A DNA stretch of 64,000 bases from Nymphaea colorata (taxonomy: Eukaryota > Streptophyta > Magnoliopsida > Nymphaeales > Nymphaeaceae), in assembly GCF_008831285.2 (NCBI RefSeq), contig NC_045145.1, positions 24,924,802 to 24,988,801 on the forward strand, read 5' to 3'. Below are positions 21,971 through 34,084 of the stretch, one piece after another. The position numbers and the translations under genes were made by a program. Position 1 is the stretch's first letter. Every line of letters starts with the position of its first letter. Under the pieces are notes generated by a model. That model was not told the origin of the DNA and made no database searches. It saw only the letters and a list, made by a program, of their open reading frames with translations.

Positions 21971-23150
21971 GATTACCCCCGGTAAAGGCGCCGGGAATGG
22001 TTGATCCTCGCACCGAAGGGCGAGTCCCTTTCTTTCTTATTTCAAAACAAAACCTCATTTTTCTGGAGCACTCCAAAACCAGTGAAAATTTTGGGATGCA
22101 AACACCTTTCTTCTCTTTTCCCAATTTTTCTAGTTTCCCCAATGATTTAGTCAGAGGCGTTAGGAAATTGACACATAAAGATGATGCTCCGCCTTGATGT
22201 GGAACTCAGGAAAGCACACAGCTGAAGGTTGATAGAAAAAAACCAAAAAGGTGAAAAAAAAACTCACAAAAAGATGAAGAAGGAGCTAGGCATTTGCCTG
22301 GGCTTGTTAGGGTCCTTCCCTTTCCCTTTCTTAGCAGCTCTCTTCCCAGCTCCGTCGCTCCCAGAGACCTTCATCTTTGTTCCCATCCTGAAATCACAAG
22401 TTACTCCATCTGATCTCCCAAAAACCTCAAAAAAAACCATAGGAAAACAAAATCTGATTTCCTTGTGGTGAGCAATGGTGCTACCTTGTGTCGAGTTCCA
22501 GACAAGGAAGAGAGTTATGGATTTTTTTCGTTTTTTTGGCTTCCCTCCTTCATTGCCTTCTCCAATCATCTTGAGACTTCATTTCTTTGCGGTCTTCTTC
22601 GTTGATTTGATCCTTGTGTGAAATTTTTGGAATAATTTTTTTATTTCTTTCATAAATTTCCACTTCTGTATTTCTTCAGTCCTATCAATGGCTTTTGTGA
22701 TTGCAATCGGATTTGGTGTTCTTTTCCCTTGTTGCAATCGATTTTTTTCTCTGACCTGCTGAGTTTATGTTGATTGATTATTAAAAATGGATGAAACCAA
22801 AGCGGATTGAGCCGATGGATGAAAGCAGCTATGCTCTTCCTCCGTTCTTTCCAATCCCAATGTATAAAAACAAATTCAAAATTAGCATACAAATTCATGA
22901 GATCGCGATGCATAAAAGCTTGATCAGTAAAAAAAAACCATAATTTTACTTCTTAAAAATATGTTTAAAAATGTGACCTTTTTAAACAACAAAAATTTGG
23001 TTGAACACGCCTATGAGCTGATTGTTCGCACCCCACTTATCACGGCGTGGGCTGGGAAGTTTGGAAGTGAAGTAGGAAAAATCAAGTTTTTCTTGAAAAT
23101 AGATTTTAAGAGAAAGGGAACCTCGCTTGCCACCATTAATGGGGGTAATC
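21971..23150 (-). mobile_element. Long-inverted-repeat segment carrying an HMGB exon (Pack-type candidate)
   Basis: The left end gattaccccc (21971-21980) is mirrored by gggggtaatc (23141-23150). Farther inward, gcgagtccctttct and the following A-rich and T-rich text on the left resemble the reverse complement of the right side near 23060-23130. This suggests degenerate terminal inverted repeats of 100 bp or more. A host gene exon (22268-22387) lies between them. A 9-bp target duplication is not evident (ccttgggtt against gatatgaga), so the boundary is tentative. The arrangement is that of a Pack-MULE. Confidence 0.4.
22268..22387 (-). pseudogene. HMGB-type chromatin protein, single first coding exon
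   Basis: The minus strand has an acceptor (tgatttcag, then GATGGGAAC), an ATG opening MKVSGSDGAGKRAAKKGKGK, and the start of an HMG box (DPNKPRQMPSSFFIF), ending at a perfect donor GTGAGT (22267 downward). Plant HMGB proteins are small nuclear DNA-bending proteins with a basic Lys-rich N-terminus leading to KDPNKPKRPPSAFFVF, with an intron at about this point. Here the usual KRPPSA reads RQMPSS. The remaining HMG-box exons are not found downstream, so the copy is truncated. The upstream minus-strand sequence to about 22920 may be the captured 5' region and intron. Confidence 0.75.
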
Positions 23151-23159
23151 GATATGAGA

Positions 23160-25380
23160 TCTGAATTTTCTCAAGCTTGACAAGTTTTTTGTTTTTCTGC
23201 ACCATGTGTGAGGATTGGAATTCAGATTTTTAAAGTTCATTTCAAGCAAAGACTTGGATTTGATTGAAAATATTTCTGTATTTCAAAATTTTGAAGATTG
23301 GGAGTTCATCCTTGAAAAGTAATTTTTTAATTAATAATTGATTTTTAGCAATTGAGCCTTGAGTTGATCCCAAAAATTGCAATTTAGAAATGGAAATTGA
23401 GAATCAGAATATTGGATTTTGCATCAAATTTGGGATTGGGTAAATTTGAAGCTTTCTTCTTGAAACTAGGATCTTGGAATTGAAAATTGAAAGTTTGACC
23501 CAGACTTTAGAATTTCAAAGACAGTTTGGAATTTTAGGGTTTGAAATGTGACATGAAAATTCTTGGAAGCCTTGGACCCGGAATTCTGTTTAGAAGCGAC
23601 AATTGAATTTGGAAAAATTGGATTGAATAGTTCATGTCTAGTTGAAATTTTTGAGAATCGGATCTTTGGGATTGAAATTTTGGGTTCAGAATGGTTGGAA
23701 CTCGACCAATTCAGAATTTTTGAAAACATCTTTGGTTTTAAGATTTTGATATTTGGATCTAGTTTTGGTATTTTGAGAGATTTGATTTGATTAGGTTGGT
23801 TTTGATCTTGAAATGAGATTAGAAAATTGGAAATTGAGAGAACAAGTGTAGTTTTAGGAGAATTTTCCTGATTGGAAAAATTGGAATTTCAATTTTTTTT
23901 TTTGAATTTTATTCAAGGTTATGAAAATTTGTTTCAGTAGATTTTTGGATTTGAAAATCGGTTTGATTTTGAGAAATATCCAATGGAATCATTTTGAAAG
24001 TTCAGGTTTTATGTCCATGTTGAAAATTTTGTGCTTCTGCGTCAAAATAAGCAAGGTGGTCAAGTTTTTGTCATAATATGACTTAATCATGGTAGCAACT
24101 CCAACTTGATTCACCAAGATTTTAGTGAATATTAGGGGGTGCATTCATGAAGTGAGTCCATGTATGTATGAAATAAACTATATGATATTCATGCTTGACT
24201 TTATTTCTCTCCATGCATAATTAAATTTGATCTCACATACACATAGGTCCATCATGGAGATGGAAAATATAAGATGTTCCCCAATCCCATCCTTGATGTG
24301 GAGGAGGTGTTTGGAGGTGCTGTCTCTGAGCTTAGGTTTTGAAATTTTAGTTTTGGAAATAGGATTTCAAAATTCATTTGATAGGCTGATTTCAGCTCAT
24401 TTTTTACTAGATCCTAGGCAAATGGAATTCATTTGTTTGAAAATTTGGATGAATTGAGCTTTGACAAATTTTCTCTTTGGGTCGCAATATCAATTTTGTG
24501 AACTCCTCTAGGAAGAAACATTTTGAAAAATTGATCCTTGAATTTTGATTTTGGAAATAGCTTGACTATATTGATTTTGGAAAATGGCATCATTTTGGGA
24601 GATGGTTGGATTTTTTGAAATAGGTATTGCCGAATGGGTTTTGTAGAAAATTGAATTTCTTTTGTGGTTTTGGACTTGATCAAAGTCTTTGTTAATTGCT
24701 GATTTTCAAAATCATGGTAATTTCTCAAAATTTCACCAACACACTAGACAGAAGTGTCGGTGTAAGGTATCATTGGCATGACCTAAACATAGGTAAACAT
24801 TGACTATTATCAACATCCTCTCACATCGGAAAATAATCTATTATTTCGAACATGTTAGTGGCCTACGATAAGAACTCTACTGACAGCAGGATAGTCCATT
24901 GGTAAAATATGACTTTTCATCCATTTAAATAATTTGGTGGACACTTGATGAGTGGCTAAAAAGGCTGGGGACGAGAAACATTCAAATATCTAAATAAAAT
25001 AGTCAAATAATCAAAATAACACTCTACGAATAAGTCTACTTAAATTAGAGTGGTCCAAATTTGACGCGAAAATCTGGCCACAAAGCGCTGGAATCCGGTG
25101 ATAACAAAAATTAGGGTAAAATGGGGGTTTTGTAATTGTGTAGACATTTTATATAAATTACTAAATCAAGTTGAAGGTACGAAGGTGAACAAACATTGTT
25201 CCAAAATTTCACGTTGAAACCTCATTCCTGGCTTGCCGCAACAACCATGGAGAGCCTCCATGATCCACCTTGGCTAAAGTTTAAACAAGGGCACTTGCAA
25301 AGTGATCTAGGGACAGTCATCATCTCTTGGCTATGAGGGAACCCTTTACAAGCAGATGACAAGCTCAGCAGTCTGCTCTC
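23160..25380. other. Noncoding, Trp/Phe-codon-rich low-complexity text; no gene
   Basis: 23200-24730 is built of ttttggaattg-like words on the plus strand. It resembles the degraded internal parts of large LTR elements, but no domain can be read. 24740-25210 is ordinary AT-rich DNA. 25210-25380 has a more balanced composition with a short plus-strand open stretch (ESLHDPPWLKFKQGH), which I do not recognise. Confidence 0.5.
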
Positions 25381-25387
25381 ACCTATG

Positions 25388-25578
25388 CAGGGGCAGAGCC
25401 AAGGGGGGCCCATAAGGGCCTTGGCCCCTCTTAAAAAAAAAATTAAATTTACAAGTAAATTTTAGAAATTTTCACTTGTCTTATATAAAAATTTTGAAAA
25501 ATTATATTTCGGCGCATGTCAAAATTTAAAAACTTTAATTCGGTCCCCCTCATAAAAAAATTTCTAGCTCCACCCCAG
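25388..25578. mobile_element. MITE, CAGGGG family copy
   Basis: Starts CAGGGGCAGAGCC and ends agctccaccccag, imperfect inverted ends. The inner part (aaatttacaagtaaattttagaaattttcactt, tatataaaaattttgaaaaa, atttcgg) is shared with 30317-30475, 36965-37080, 41297-41460, 52625-52808, 55565-55700 and, reversed, 63752-63905. The CAGGGGCGGAGC-type end and the 8-bp duplication at 52625 point to a hAT-type non-autonomous element. Confidence 0.65.
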
Positions 25579-25584
25579 TACTTG

Positions 25585-26580
25585 GTAGCTTCAACCACCA
25601 CCAGGAAGGCATACGAGATTGAAGTAATGGTCAAATCCCTGTCTGAGCATCCTTCATGCTTCTTCGCGCCTCCCTGTAGCCAAGCAATCATTACTTACCG
25701 ACTGGCATGATATTTGCAGGCCTTCTTCCATGGATTATGCAAGAAGACGTGCACCGTTAGATCCTAGAGAGCACGATACTTGGGACTTGGATGGTGAGAG
25801 GCCGACTCATTGGTCCTTGCGAACTAGTCCCATTTTAAAGGGAGTGGGTTGATGTCGTCCCCACTTAACTTGCATCTGTCACTCTACCCTTGCACCGGCT
25901 CCTACCTGCCACACTTGACAAGAGCCATCATACATGTTCATGGAGGCTATCTCATGGTCCAGACCTTAGTATAGGGCCACGCACTTCTCAACTCTTGCCT
26001 GCATCCACTTATTGTAGCATGTCTGTCTGCCTCAGGAAGAAGTTAACCCAGCAACTCTAGCAGTCAAGAGTGAACCGGCCATGCCAGCCCAGTGCCGAAC
26101 TCCAGCAACAAGGCTTGGAGTGACAATTGCAAGCTATGCATTAAAGGAGAGGATGATATTTTCGTAACTTATTAAAAAAAATGTCTTTTATAGTCTTTTT
26201 ACTTTTTTCTATTTGCAATTTTGTCTTTATAAAAAGTTCGCTTAATGTATCTGTACCGATTCAAGCCAAAAGACAATGCTTTCTATTTGACCCAAACAGC
26301 ACTGCATTTATGATTTATACATGGTACCTGCTGGTTTGGGACGATATTCACATAATTGGTATTTGTTTTCAATTACAAAAAATCAAATGAGAGAGATGGT
26401 CATCATTTTGAGTAAGTTAAAACAGCTAGACAAGACTCTGTTGATTTATTTATGCATAAATGGTATGCCAGTTCAGTTCAACAACACTTCAGTTTGCCGA
26501 ACCCAAATCAAACAAGAGGGAGAGGGAGAGAGAGGAAGAAGAGGCAACGAAATGGAAACACACATATTTAACCAAAATAA
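25585..26580. other. 3' flank of the CNL relic, no gene
   Basis: 25590-25712 matches 7619-7744. 26130-26250 (gatatttt-gt, gtcttttatagtctttttac) matches 28640-28710 and 52880-52960 in the duplicated units. The rest shows no recognisable gene. Confidence 0.5.
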
Positions 26581-26581
26581 T

Positions 26582-27590
26582 TAATCTATGACTAATCTTT
26601 TCCCAAGATGGTCCATTAACTCCTGTGGCAGATCGAGTGCAGGACAGTTGCAAATGTCCAACCGTTGAAGCTTCGAGAGGCAGGCGATCTGTTGCTGTGC
26701 ATTGGTGGGACATGTTGTTTCATTTTGTAATGTCATTCACGTCCACCAGAGACTTCAGACTATGGAAGTTAGAAAGCATCAGCTTTCTTAGTTTCGGGAG
26801 GCATTGCCAGTGGCCTCCCAAGCTAATGTCCTCAGAGAAACATTCTAGGATCAATTCCTCCAGTTGAGAGAGACCCCACACCGACTGAGGGACCCTTCCC
26901 CATTTGACCTCCTCATCAACATTATTGTCTCTCAAATACAGACATGTAAGGGAGGGTAGAAATGTTGGTACTTGTGATGGCAATGGCGATGGCAGTAGTA
27001 CTGCTGATTCTGAATCCAACCCCAACTCAATGAGGTTAGGTAGTTGCTGAAGCAATTTCCATCCCAATCTTGCACTTGGGCAATTCCACACTGACAGCCT
27101 TTGGAGCTGACTCGCTTGACCCTCATACCCCGCCAGCTCCAATAGAGCGTAAATCCAGCCTTCTATCTGCATCTTTGGACATTTGTAAAAGTGCGCCTCT
27201 CTTAAGCATGGCATATAAGTAAATGTTGATTCCCAGTTGGGCAAATTATTCACGCTCAGTTTCTCAAGTGAAGGAAGAGAGGAGGGAGCTGTTTTAGAGT
27301 GTTTAGGTCAGACAACCAGAACCTCTTTAAAGCTGGCATGCGATCATCAGTTACTTGCTCTACCCTCCCACATCTCTTCACCTCCAACGACTCCAATGCA
27401 GGCATGTTAGCGAGAGTCTTCAGCTTTTCACATCTGCACACATCCAATGACTCCAATGCAGGCAAGTCACCAATCGTGTTGAGCCCATGACACTCCCAAA
27501 TATCCAAGGACTTCAGCAAAGGCATGCTCTGTAATTCACACAATGTCAGGCGGTCGATTTTGATTCTCCAGTCTTTAAGAGTTTTTAACT
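26582..27590 (-). pseudogene. CNL gene relic: LRR region to C-terminus
   Basis: The minus strand reads LRRs of CNL type: LQSMPLLKSLDIWECHGLNT, IGDLPALESLDV, then after a frameshift near 27270 LPNWESTFTYMPCLREAHFY, further LRRs, WGLSQLEELILECFSEDISL and, after another shift near 26728, the tail IACLSKLQRLDIC and LPQELMDHLG to a TAG/TAA end near 26584. Several words match the gene at 7755-10480 (SMPLLKSL, LNTIGDLP) and the tail at 16335. It begins abruptly near 27590, exactly where the duplicated unit at 27600 starts. The NB-ARC part is lost. Confidence 0.87.
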
Positions 27591-27599
27591 TTTTTTTAT

Positions 27600-29340
27600 C
27601 TAGGGCATGATTTTGGATCTGTAGGTTGGAATTAGATTTGGATCTGGACCTGAGGTTCCAGTTTGGATCTGAACCTTTGAATTTGGATCTGAATTTGGCA
27701 CTAAGGCTTAGTTTTAGATCTAGAGCTCAGTTTTAGATCCAGATTGGGATCCAGGGATCTATTTTTTTATCTAAAGTTGGGATTTGGATCCAAATCTGGA
27801 TCTAAGGCTTGGCTTTTGGATCTTGACTTGGGAGTTTGGATTGGGTTTAGATCTAGATTTGACATGGATTATCAACGTAGATTGAGGTAGGGCCTGGGTT
27901 GGAAGTTTACATTTAAATTCAGATGAGTTCCAAAATATAGTCGGTAACCAAATTAGAGGGTAATTGGATCAGAACTGTGATAAATTGAAGTATTTGAGAC
28001 CCAAAATTGTTGAAAATAATTGTGAAAACGCTAGATATATATTAACCTTCAAAATTTGGGGGTAATTACAGGGTTCAGCCAATTTATTAGGATCCAGTAG
28101 AATCTCATTGGGGATCTATCAAGAGAATATTAAGATTCTTAATAGCTACTGTTCATTATGGTCTAATCTTCAAATTTCAAACCACCCAAGAACAAAGAAG
28201 TTCATATGTATAGTGATGCGGATGGGGCGGAATGCCCAAATGTTCGATCGATGGTCAACATTTATGCAGCCTTCTTGGGACTGAATTTTGTTGCAGGAAG
28301 TTCAAAGAAACAGCAAGTTGTTTCTCAGTCTAGCATAGAGGCTGATCGAACGTCATGCAGTGGCCAACATAGCAGATGATGCAACGTGGTAGACAGTTTT
28401 CTAGTTGAACTTGGAATAAGAACAAAAAAGTCTGCCATCCATATGGTGTGACAATGTGAGTGCAAAATATTTTCCAACTTTTTCAAAACCTCTCATGACT
28501 ATCATGTTACTCGAAGCAAGCTTAACATAGGAGCATCCTTATCGGCCCAGCACCTAAGGGTTTGGTACCTGTTTCTTGGACAGAAAGAAAGTTCTGTGCA
28601 CCATGGGCACGTCACGCACTAAAGGATGGAAGGACATTTTGGTCATTTGTTTAAAAGAAACGTCCTTTACAATCTTTTTATTTTTGTCTTTATAAAAAGT
28701 TTTTTTCATGTGTGAACTAAGTGTATTTTAGTCATTAACCGTAGTTGCGCACGGAAATTTATGCACCAGTATGGTGCATATAATCAGGTTTGCTATTTGA
28801 GGCTTCCCTTCTCAGTTTATTGGACAACCCATGGCATGATGTAACTTCTTCAGTGACACACTGGACCTCAGTCTTGCCCCTTAGTTCTCTTTCAGCTGGT
28901 GGAAGAGGCAAAACCAGCTTCAATTCCTAACCACAATTATTGATGTTCGATGAGTTGAGCCAACTCTAGTTCACTCTTGACCTCTCTTAGTTAAACTCGG
29001 ATCGAGCTCAACTCATCTAATAAACAAGTCGTGTTTGGGTTAAAGTTAAGTAAACGAGTAGAGTTCGAGCTTGGCAAGCTCAACTTACGTAAATTTGAGT
29101 AAGATCACTTGAGTAAGATCAATAAGATAACATGTAAAAGATTATTTAGAATATCATCACGGCAATAAACAGCTACATCGGATTTCCTCCTTCCCAGAAA
29201 GTTCCAACTTTCAAATTCTAATTTCGCTGTTTCTACTCGTGTTCAAATTGATTTTTTTTTTTAAATAATGGTCCGGCTAAGCTTCCCAATCTTGGCCTGA
29301 GTTTAGCATCAGCAGTTTGAGTTCGAGTCAAATTCGAGCC
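27600..29340. repeat. Array unit 1, segment a (paired with 51650-53760)
   Basis: The pair is direct: gattttggatct-type text, then aattagagggtaattgga, the copia RNase H relic, ggaggcaaaaccagctt and the gagttcgagcttggcaagctcaactta stretch follow in the same order in both. The second copy has a MITE insertion (52625-52808). Confidence 0.88.
28209..28595 (+). pseudogene. copia RNase H relic in unit 1
   Basis: Plus-strand reading YSDADGAECPNVRS, then FLGLNFVAGSSKKQQVVSQS and SIEAD correspond to the copia RNase H core (SDADWAGC, SSKKQKVVSRSSTEAEY), with the Trp and Gly of ADWAG changed. After a stop near 28376 the frame shifts; VELGI and the tail RSKLNIGAS end at about 28540. The element ends and LTRs are not recognised. 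Confidence 0.8.
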
Positions 29341-29396
29341 AACAGATATAAGTATATTGTAACTTCTCTCTGCATATGCTTATATCTCATCTTGAT

Positions 29397-29575
29397 CTTG
29401 GGTACCGTTTGGCAACAATAACAGTATGTAACTATTCCATATATTCTGTCCCAAATATTATGCACATTTTGTAAGATTATGTTACAACATTCCATGAATC
29501 TGCCCACCCTAAATATGAGGGCAGATACATACAACAATGATATACTGTTGTGCTTACCGGTTGACCCCTACTTCC
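29397..29575. mobile_element. MITE (GGGTC-GTTTGGCA family), with copy at 40340-40510
   Basis: Left ggtaccgtttggcaacaataacagtatgtaac is mirrored on the right by atactgttgtgcttaccggttgacccc. Internal cattccatgaatctgccc is near the centre. Related copies lie at 32520-32697 and 54360-54480. It is noncoding, short and with inverted ends. Confidence 0.6.
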
Positions 29576-30316
29576 TGCTTTGTTTCTAGAGTTGCAAGCA
29601 TTTAAATGATATTTTCATTATTATTATTTTTTGGAGCTGGATTTGGTGGTTATATATGTTTGTGTTATTTTTAGTCTTATGTGAAATAATTGCTTATTTG
29701 TGTGCTTTAACTTATGTATGCTGGATTCCTGTCATTCCAGTAACATAGTGATCCAAATACAAGAATCTGTAAGTGATGGTCACATCAACTGGATCAGTGA
29801 TTTATTATCAGCTATAATATGTATGACCAATCACCAGGTTTGATTACTCGCATGAAGCAAGATACGAGCATCAGAAATGTATGTGGAGCATACTAAGTGC
29901 GTGACTGAATTTTTATACTCTTGTACAGGCCTGAATGTGACAAACAACATTTAGGAAGCACTTTGATAAAAGTGAGATCCATTTAATTGATCAAAACATC
30001 AATAGAATATGTCACGAAACATTGCCAAAGGAAGCTCATTAAATTCATGTTCTTTTGTTGCTATGACTTTCGATTCTTGATTTTTGGCTTTCGCCTTTAT
30101 ATTATTGGGTAAATCATTAAGCTATGTTCATGCACTTATGACTTTCGATTGTTGATTTTTGGCTTTTGCCTTTATATTATTCGGTAAATCATTAAGCATG
30201 TTAATGCATTGAGATATGGCACCCCTGACTATTAAAATTCCTCAACATCTTACAAGATATTATGTATCAAGCCAAAATTACTAGTAGTACTTTAGACGGA
30301 CCAACAGTTACCATAC

Positions 30317-30475
30317 ACACCGGCAGGGGGGCTTGGTCCCCTACCCCCAAATTTTAAAAAAAATCAAACATTGATATGTAATTTTCATAAATTTTAGTTT
30401 AACGTATATAAAAAATTTGACAAATTCTATTTTGGTCTCTATTAAAATTTTGAAACTATAGTTCGGTTCTGACAC
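30317..30475. mobile_element. MITE, CAGGGG family, in unit 1 (copy at 41297-41460)
   Basis: Begins near caggggggcttggtcccct and ends near gaaactatagttcggttctg, with the shared inner text attttgaaactatagtt. It is present in both units, so it was inserted before the duplication. Confidence 0.6.
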
Positions 30476-31148
30476 ACACATTCTAACATATAGAGCACTG
30501 ATATGATTGTGCAAGTAATGTTGATCTTATTTTTCTTGTGGATTAAATATTTGAGTACTGGTCATGCTATGAGTCACCAAAGAAATGATTGTCAAATAAT
30601 ATGCTTTTTGGCTCCTTTAGTGTTACGTAGAAATTAAGCTCTCTTTTTGTGCAGTTTAACTGCTAACATGTATCTGTGCTTTGTGTGCTTTTGAATGGTT
30701 GAGTCAATTTTTGGCAAACATCACCGTGAATATCAGCATTAATTGCAACTCTCCTGATCTTTCTACATTGTACAGATTGATTTTGCTGGGACCTAATCCC
30801 CAGCAAGCTGTTCATGCAACATAAATTCTGCTTTTGACTAGCAAGTAAACCAATCAAATGACAGCATTTCTTTCACTTCTGTTTTGAGAAATTTGGTGGT
30901 GATTCTGCCATCGACTTCTGAATGTTTGTTTCTTGGTCCTGATCTAGCAGCAGCAGGATGCATTACGTGCCTCAAATTAATCCTGAAGTTCTTTCTTGAA
31001 TTCAAAAGTTCCAGCATAACCGATATGCATAAGCAACTACTTGGTTGAACTGTTAAATTTCCATAGAATAGATGCTTGATCCATGCAAATGCTAACGGAA
31101 TTTGTTTTTATCTTAATTTTTAAATTTTGGAGATACATAAACGGTAGT

Positions 31149-31188
31149 CATGGATATTACCAGTTGCTTAATATATATATATATATAT

Positions 31189-31219
<31 letters not shown>

Positions 31220-31241
31220 TAAGCAACTGGTGATAGCCATG
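31149..31241. repeat. Inverted repeat with TA-rich loop
   Basis: Left arm catggatattaccagttgct and right arm agcaactggtgatagccatg are reverse complements with two differences, separated by a (TA)n core. The hairpin is about 93 bp. The corresponding part of unit 2 lacks it. Confidence 0.85.
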
Positions 31242-32519
31242 CCTGTCCGGTACGTGCATGAAGAGGAGTTGAAGGTTTACTGCTTTGGAAAGTGTGGATT
31301 CACAGTTCTATGTCCAGCGGCACGGCGGTTTGCATGGAGCAGACATTTTATTGGTGTAACCGGTACCTTATTTCCCTTTGCCACTTTTCAACTCTATTCA
31401 ATTTCAAACCAAAGTTGTCAATTGTTAACTTGTTTTTTATATATCCAAAATTAGGTTTCTACCATAAACACGAATATCGTTTTTCTTTTTAAACAGCGAG
31501 GTCTTTCTATCTTATAATACGGTGAGAATGAAAAATAAAATACAAAAATACAAAAAAAATATATGGCAACTTTTTAAAAATTTTGAAAAATTGAAAAAAA
31601 TATGAAAAAGACAGGAAAACCACATTTTCCATTTTGGCATTTTTTCAAAAAAGATAATCGTTTTGCCGTTTTATTCAGTGGACTTAATTTTTGTGTTTTA
31701 TAATTGTTTTTTCAAAAAAAAAAAAGGATGCATTTTTATGATTATATTTACTACCTAATTTTGGTTGTCATCTCTCACAACCTATATGTAACTGGTCGTT
31801 GTCGTCAGTCATGAAATGTTTGTACTGCGTGTTGCTTGATTAGTGTAATATGGTTGCTTCAAGTCTTCGCTAAATCAATTTGATCCAGCCCACCTGTTTA
31901 AAAAGAAAATGTTTTTAGTTAGTCTTTTATACAGTTTATTTATTTTTCAAAAAGAATATAATTTTTCATATTTTTGCTGATTCACAAAGAAGTCATTTAA
32001 ATCACCGGATCGGCGGACAACATGGAATTGCTAGGCAACTTCATCCACTCATTTCAAGAGTTGATTTTCACAACGTCGTCATCTGACCATGATAGCCAGC
32101 TGTATTGAGTGCCCATTTATTCAAAAATCGGATAGGAAATTAGTGGTTGATGAATGAGATTTTATATTATATCACTCAACAACTTCATTTATATGATGAG
32201 GATATTAAATGCCTGACGTATATAATGGCTATCTTCTAAACGGATGAGGGGCCATGGGATTTTATCACTCAACAACTTCATTTATATTTCGCCTGTACTT
32301 AGGGTGGACAAAGGACATCCCTCGGATCGATCTATAAGTTCCCTTTTTAGTGATTGACACAATTAACTACTTACAGAAGGCAGTCGTGTGCAAAATAATC
32401 CGAGCATCATCATCATATATAGAAGAAAAGCAATGTTCTATTGCATGCACGTCATCCCACAATCAGTTTGGTCATTAAATGGCAACAAAACTCATTCTAA
32501 TTATATATGCATGTCCTCC

Positions 32520-32697
32520 TTGGGGGTAGTTTGGCAGCATGGATATTTTTTGAGTGTCCCACGAATCTACCCCAACAATTGGAGCAGGTTTGTAAAACAA
32601 TAGTTCTAGCGTTCAGATGAACCTGTCTCAATCTTTGGGGCAAATTCATGGGACACTAAGAAAGTGTTTCTACCAGCAAATGATCCCTTAAGTTATA
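32520..32697. mobile_element. MITE, GGGTAGTTTGGCA family
   Basis: Left gggggtagtttggcagcatgg, gtgtcccacgaatctacccc; right ggggcaaattcatgggacac, accagcaaatgatccctt. The ends are inverted repeats of each other. The half copy at 54360-54480 shares ctgccaaatgacccctaa. Confidence 0.65.
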
Positions 32698-32830
32698 GTG
32701 CACACCAAGCTTTTATAGGCTCCTCAAGAATATAGTTATGTCTTTGATCTATTAGAAAACCTAGTGGCAACTGACCTTATCATGAAGCAATTCATATTTA
32801 ACCCCATAAAAAAGTTTTACACTGACATGT

Positions 32831-33030
32831 CACTACAACCAAAAAAGAAAATGTTATTAAGCACAATCAAAACCGTGGCCAATACACCCAAAAATCGTGG
32901 TTAAAGATGTTTTCAGCCATGGTCTTCCTCATGGCTACTTAACTAAAGTAGTTGTGGTAATAACCCTAGCGGCAACTGACCTTTTGCCATGGTTTTGACT
33001 GTGGCTGTTGCATCTAAGTAAATAGGATAT
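32831..33030 (+). mobile_element. CACTA (En/Spm) element end
   Basis: Begins CACTACAACCAAAAAAG, the conserved terminal repeat of CACTA transposons (CACTACAAGAAAA). It is followed by repeated ccgtggc/atggtt words in both orientations (accgtggcc, atcgtggtt, agccatggtc, ctgtggctgttgc), the usual subterminal transposase-binding repeats. Similar words occur near 2115-2205. No transposase and no opposite end are found. Confidence 0.7.
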
Positions 33031-33129
33031 TAAATGCCTGATGAGTATTTTACTTAGATTGACTCATTGAAGCCTTTGGCATTCAAGACGCTGCCGGAGT
33101 AGCTCACCATAAATGCAGCTAACTCACTC

Positions 33130-34080
33130 AATATAAGTTGATTCTTTGGAGGTCTTCGTTGGGAAATTCTACTTAATCCTCCTCATATTTGGATCCGAGA
33201 TAAGCCTTAGGTCTGAACCTGACTTTTATATATGATTGCATCTTTGCATAAATAAAAAAAATTAAAAATCTAAATTTCCTTTCAGAAAAAATGAATGAAG
33301 AATATAAAAATTAATGTACAATAAAAAGTTTTATAACTAGGAAGAAATATCGCATAATCGAGTTTGACCACTGAATGGAAGCATTTAAGATACTGGAAAT
33401 GCATGTCTCATCCATTTCGAGCCGATTCATCAACGATTAATTTCCTATCCTATTTTGAGTCAATGGACTCTCAACATGTACAGCTAGCTAGCCATGTGGT
33501 CTGATTGCCATGTGGGAAAAATCAGCTTTTGAATCGAGCGGATGATGTTACTAAGCAACTTCCATGTGCTGGTCGATCCCGTGATCTAAATGATTTGGTT
33601 GTGAATCAGCACAAAATATGAAAATTATATTCTTGAAAAATAAATAGACAACCTATAAATGATAACAAAAAACAATAATTTTTTTAAAAACGGATGGACT
33701 AGATCAAATTGATTTAGCATAGATTTGAACGAACCAGCCGATTCAAGCAATTTTTTGGAAAAAAAATGCCACACCAACGAAACGCTTTTTTCCAGTTTTT
33801 TTTTTCCTTTTCTTCATTTAAGACTTTTTTTCATACTTTGTATTGCTAAACTGCTCATTTCAAACTTCTATTTTTATTTTTTTCTCACATATTTATTTTT
33901 TTAAATTGCCTACCATTCATCTTATTTTCCCCTAATTTTTAAGTTTTACCCAATTTTTTTAAGATTTACCATATTTTTCCTGTTTTCTTCATGCTAACCA
34001 TATTATATGATAGAAAAGCCTCGCCATTTAAAAGGGGGAACTGTGACTATGGTTGAAACGAGTTTGTGATATCTAGGGAA
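33130..34080. other. Upstream flank of RLK pseudogene 1, no gene
   Basis: 33145-33560 matches 62345-62880. 33430-33600 matches 43310-43440. The remainder to 34080 is T-rich with no frame. The signal peptide and LRR N-terminal cap seen at 43709-43950 are not present here. Confidence 0.6.
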
Positions 34081-34084
34081 AAAT

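Noticed and set aside
31083-31454. 123-codon frame across the TA hairpin
   Set aside because: It includes the (TA)n core (Tyr/Ile repeats) and is not kept in the unit 2 duplicate.
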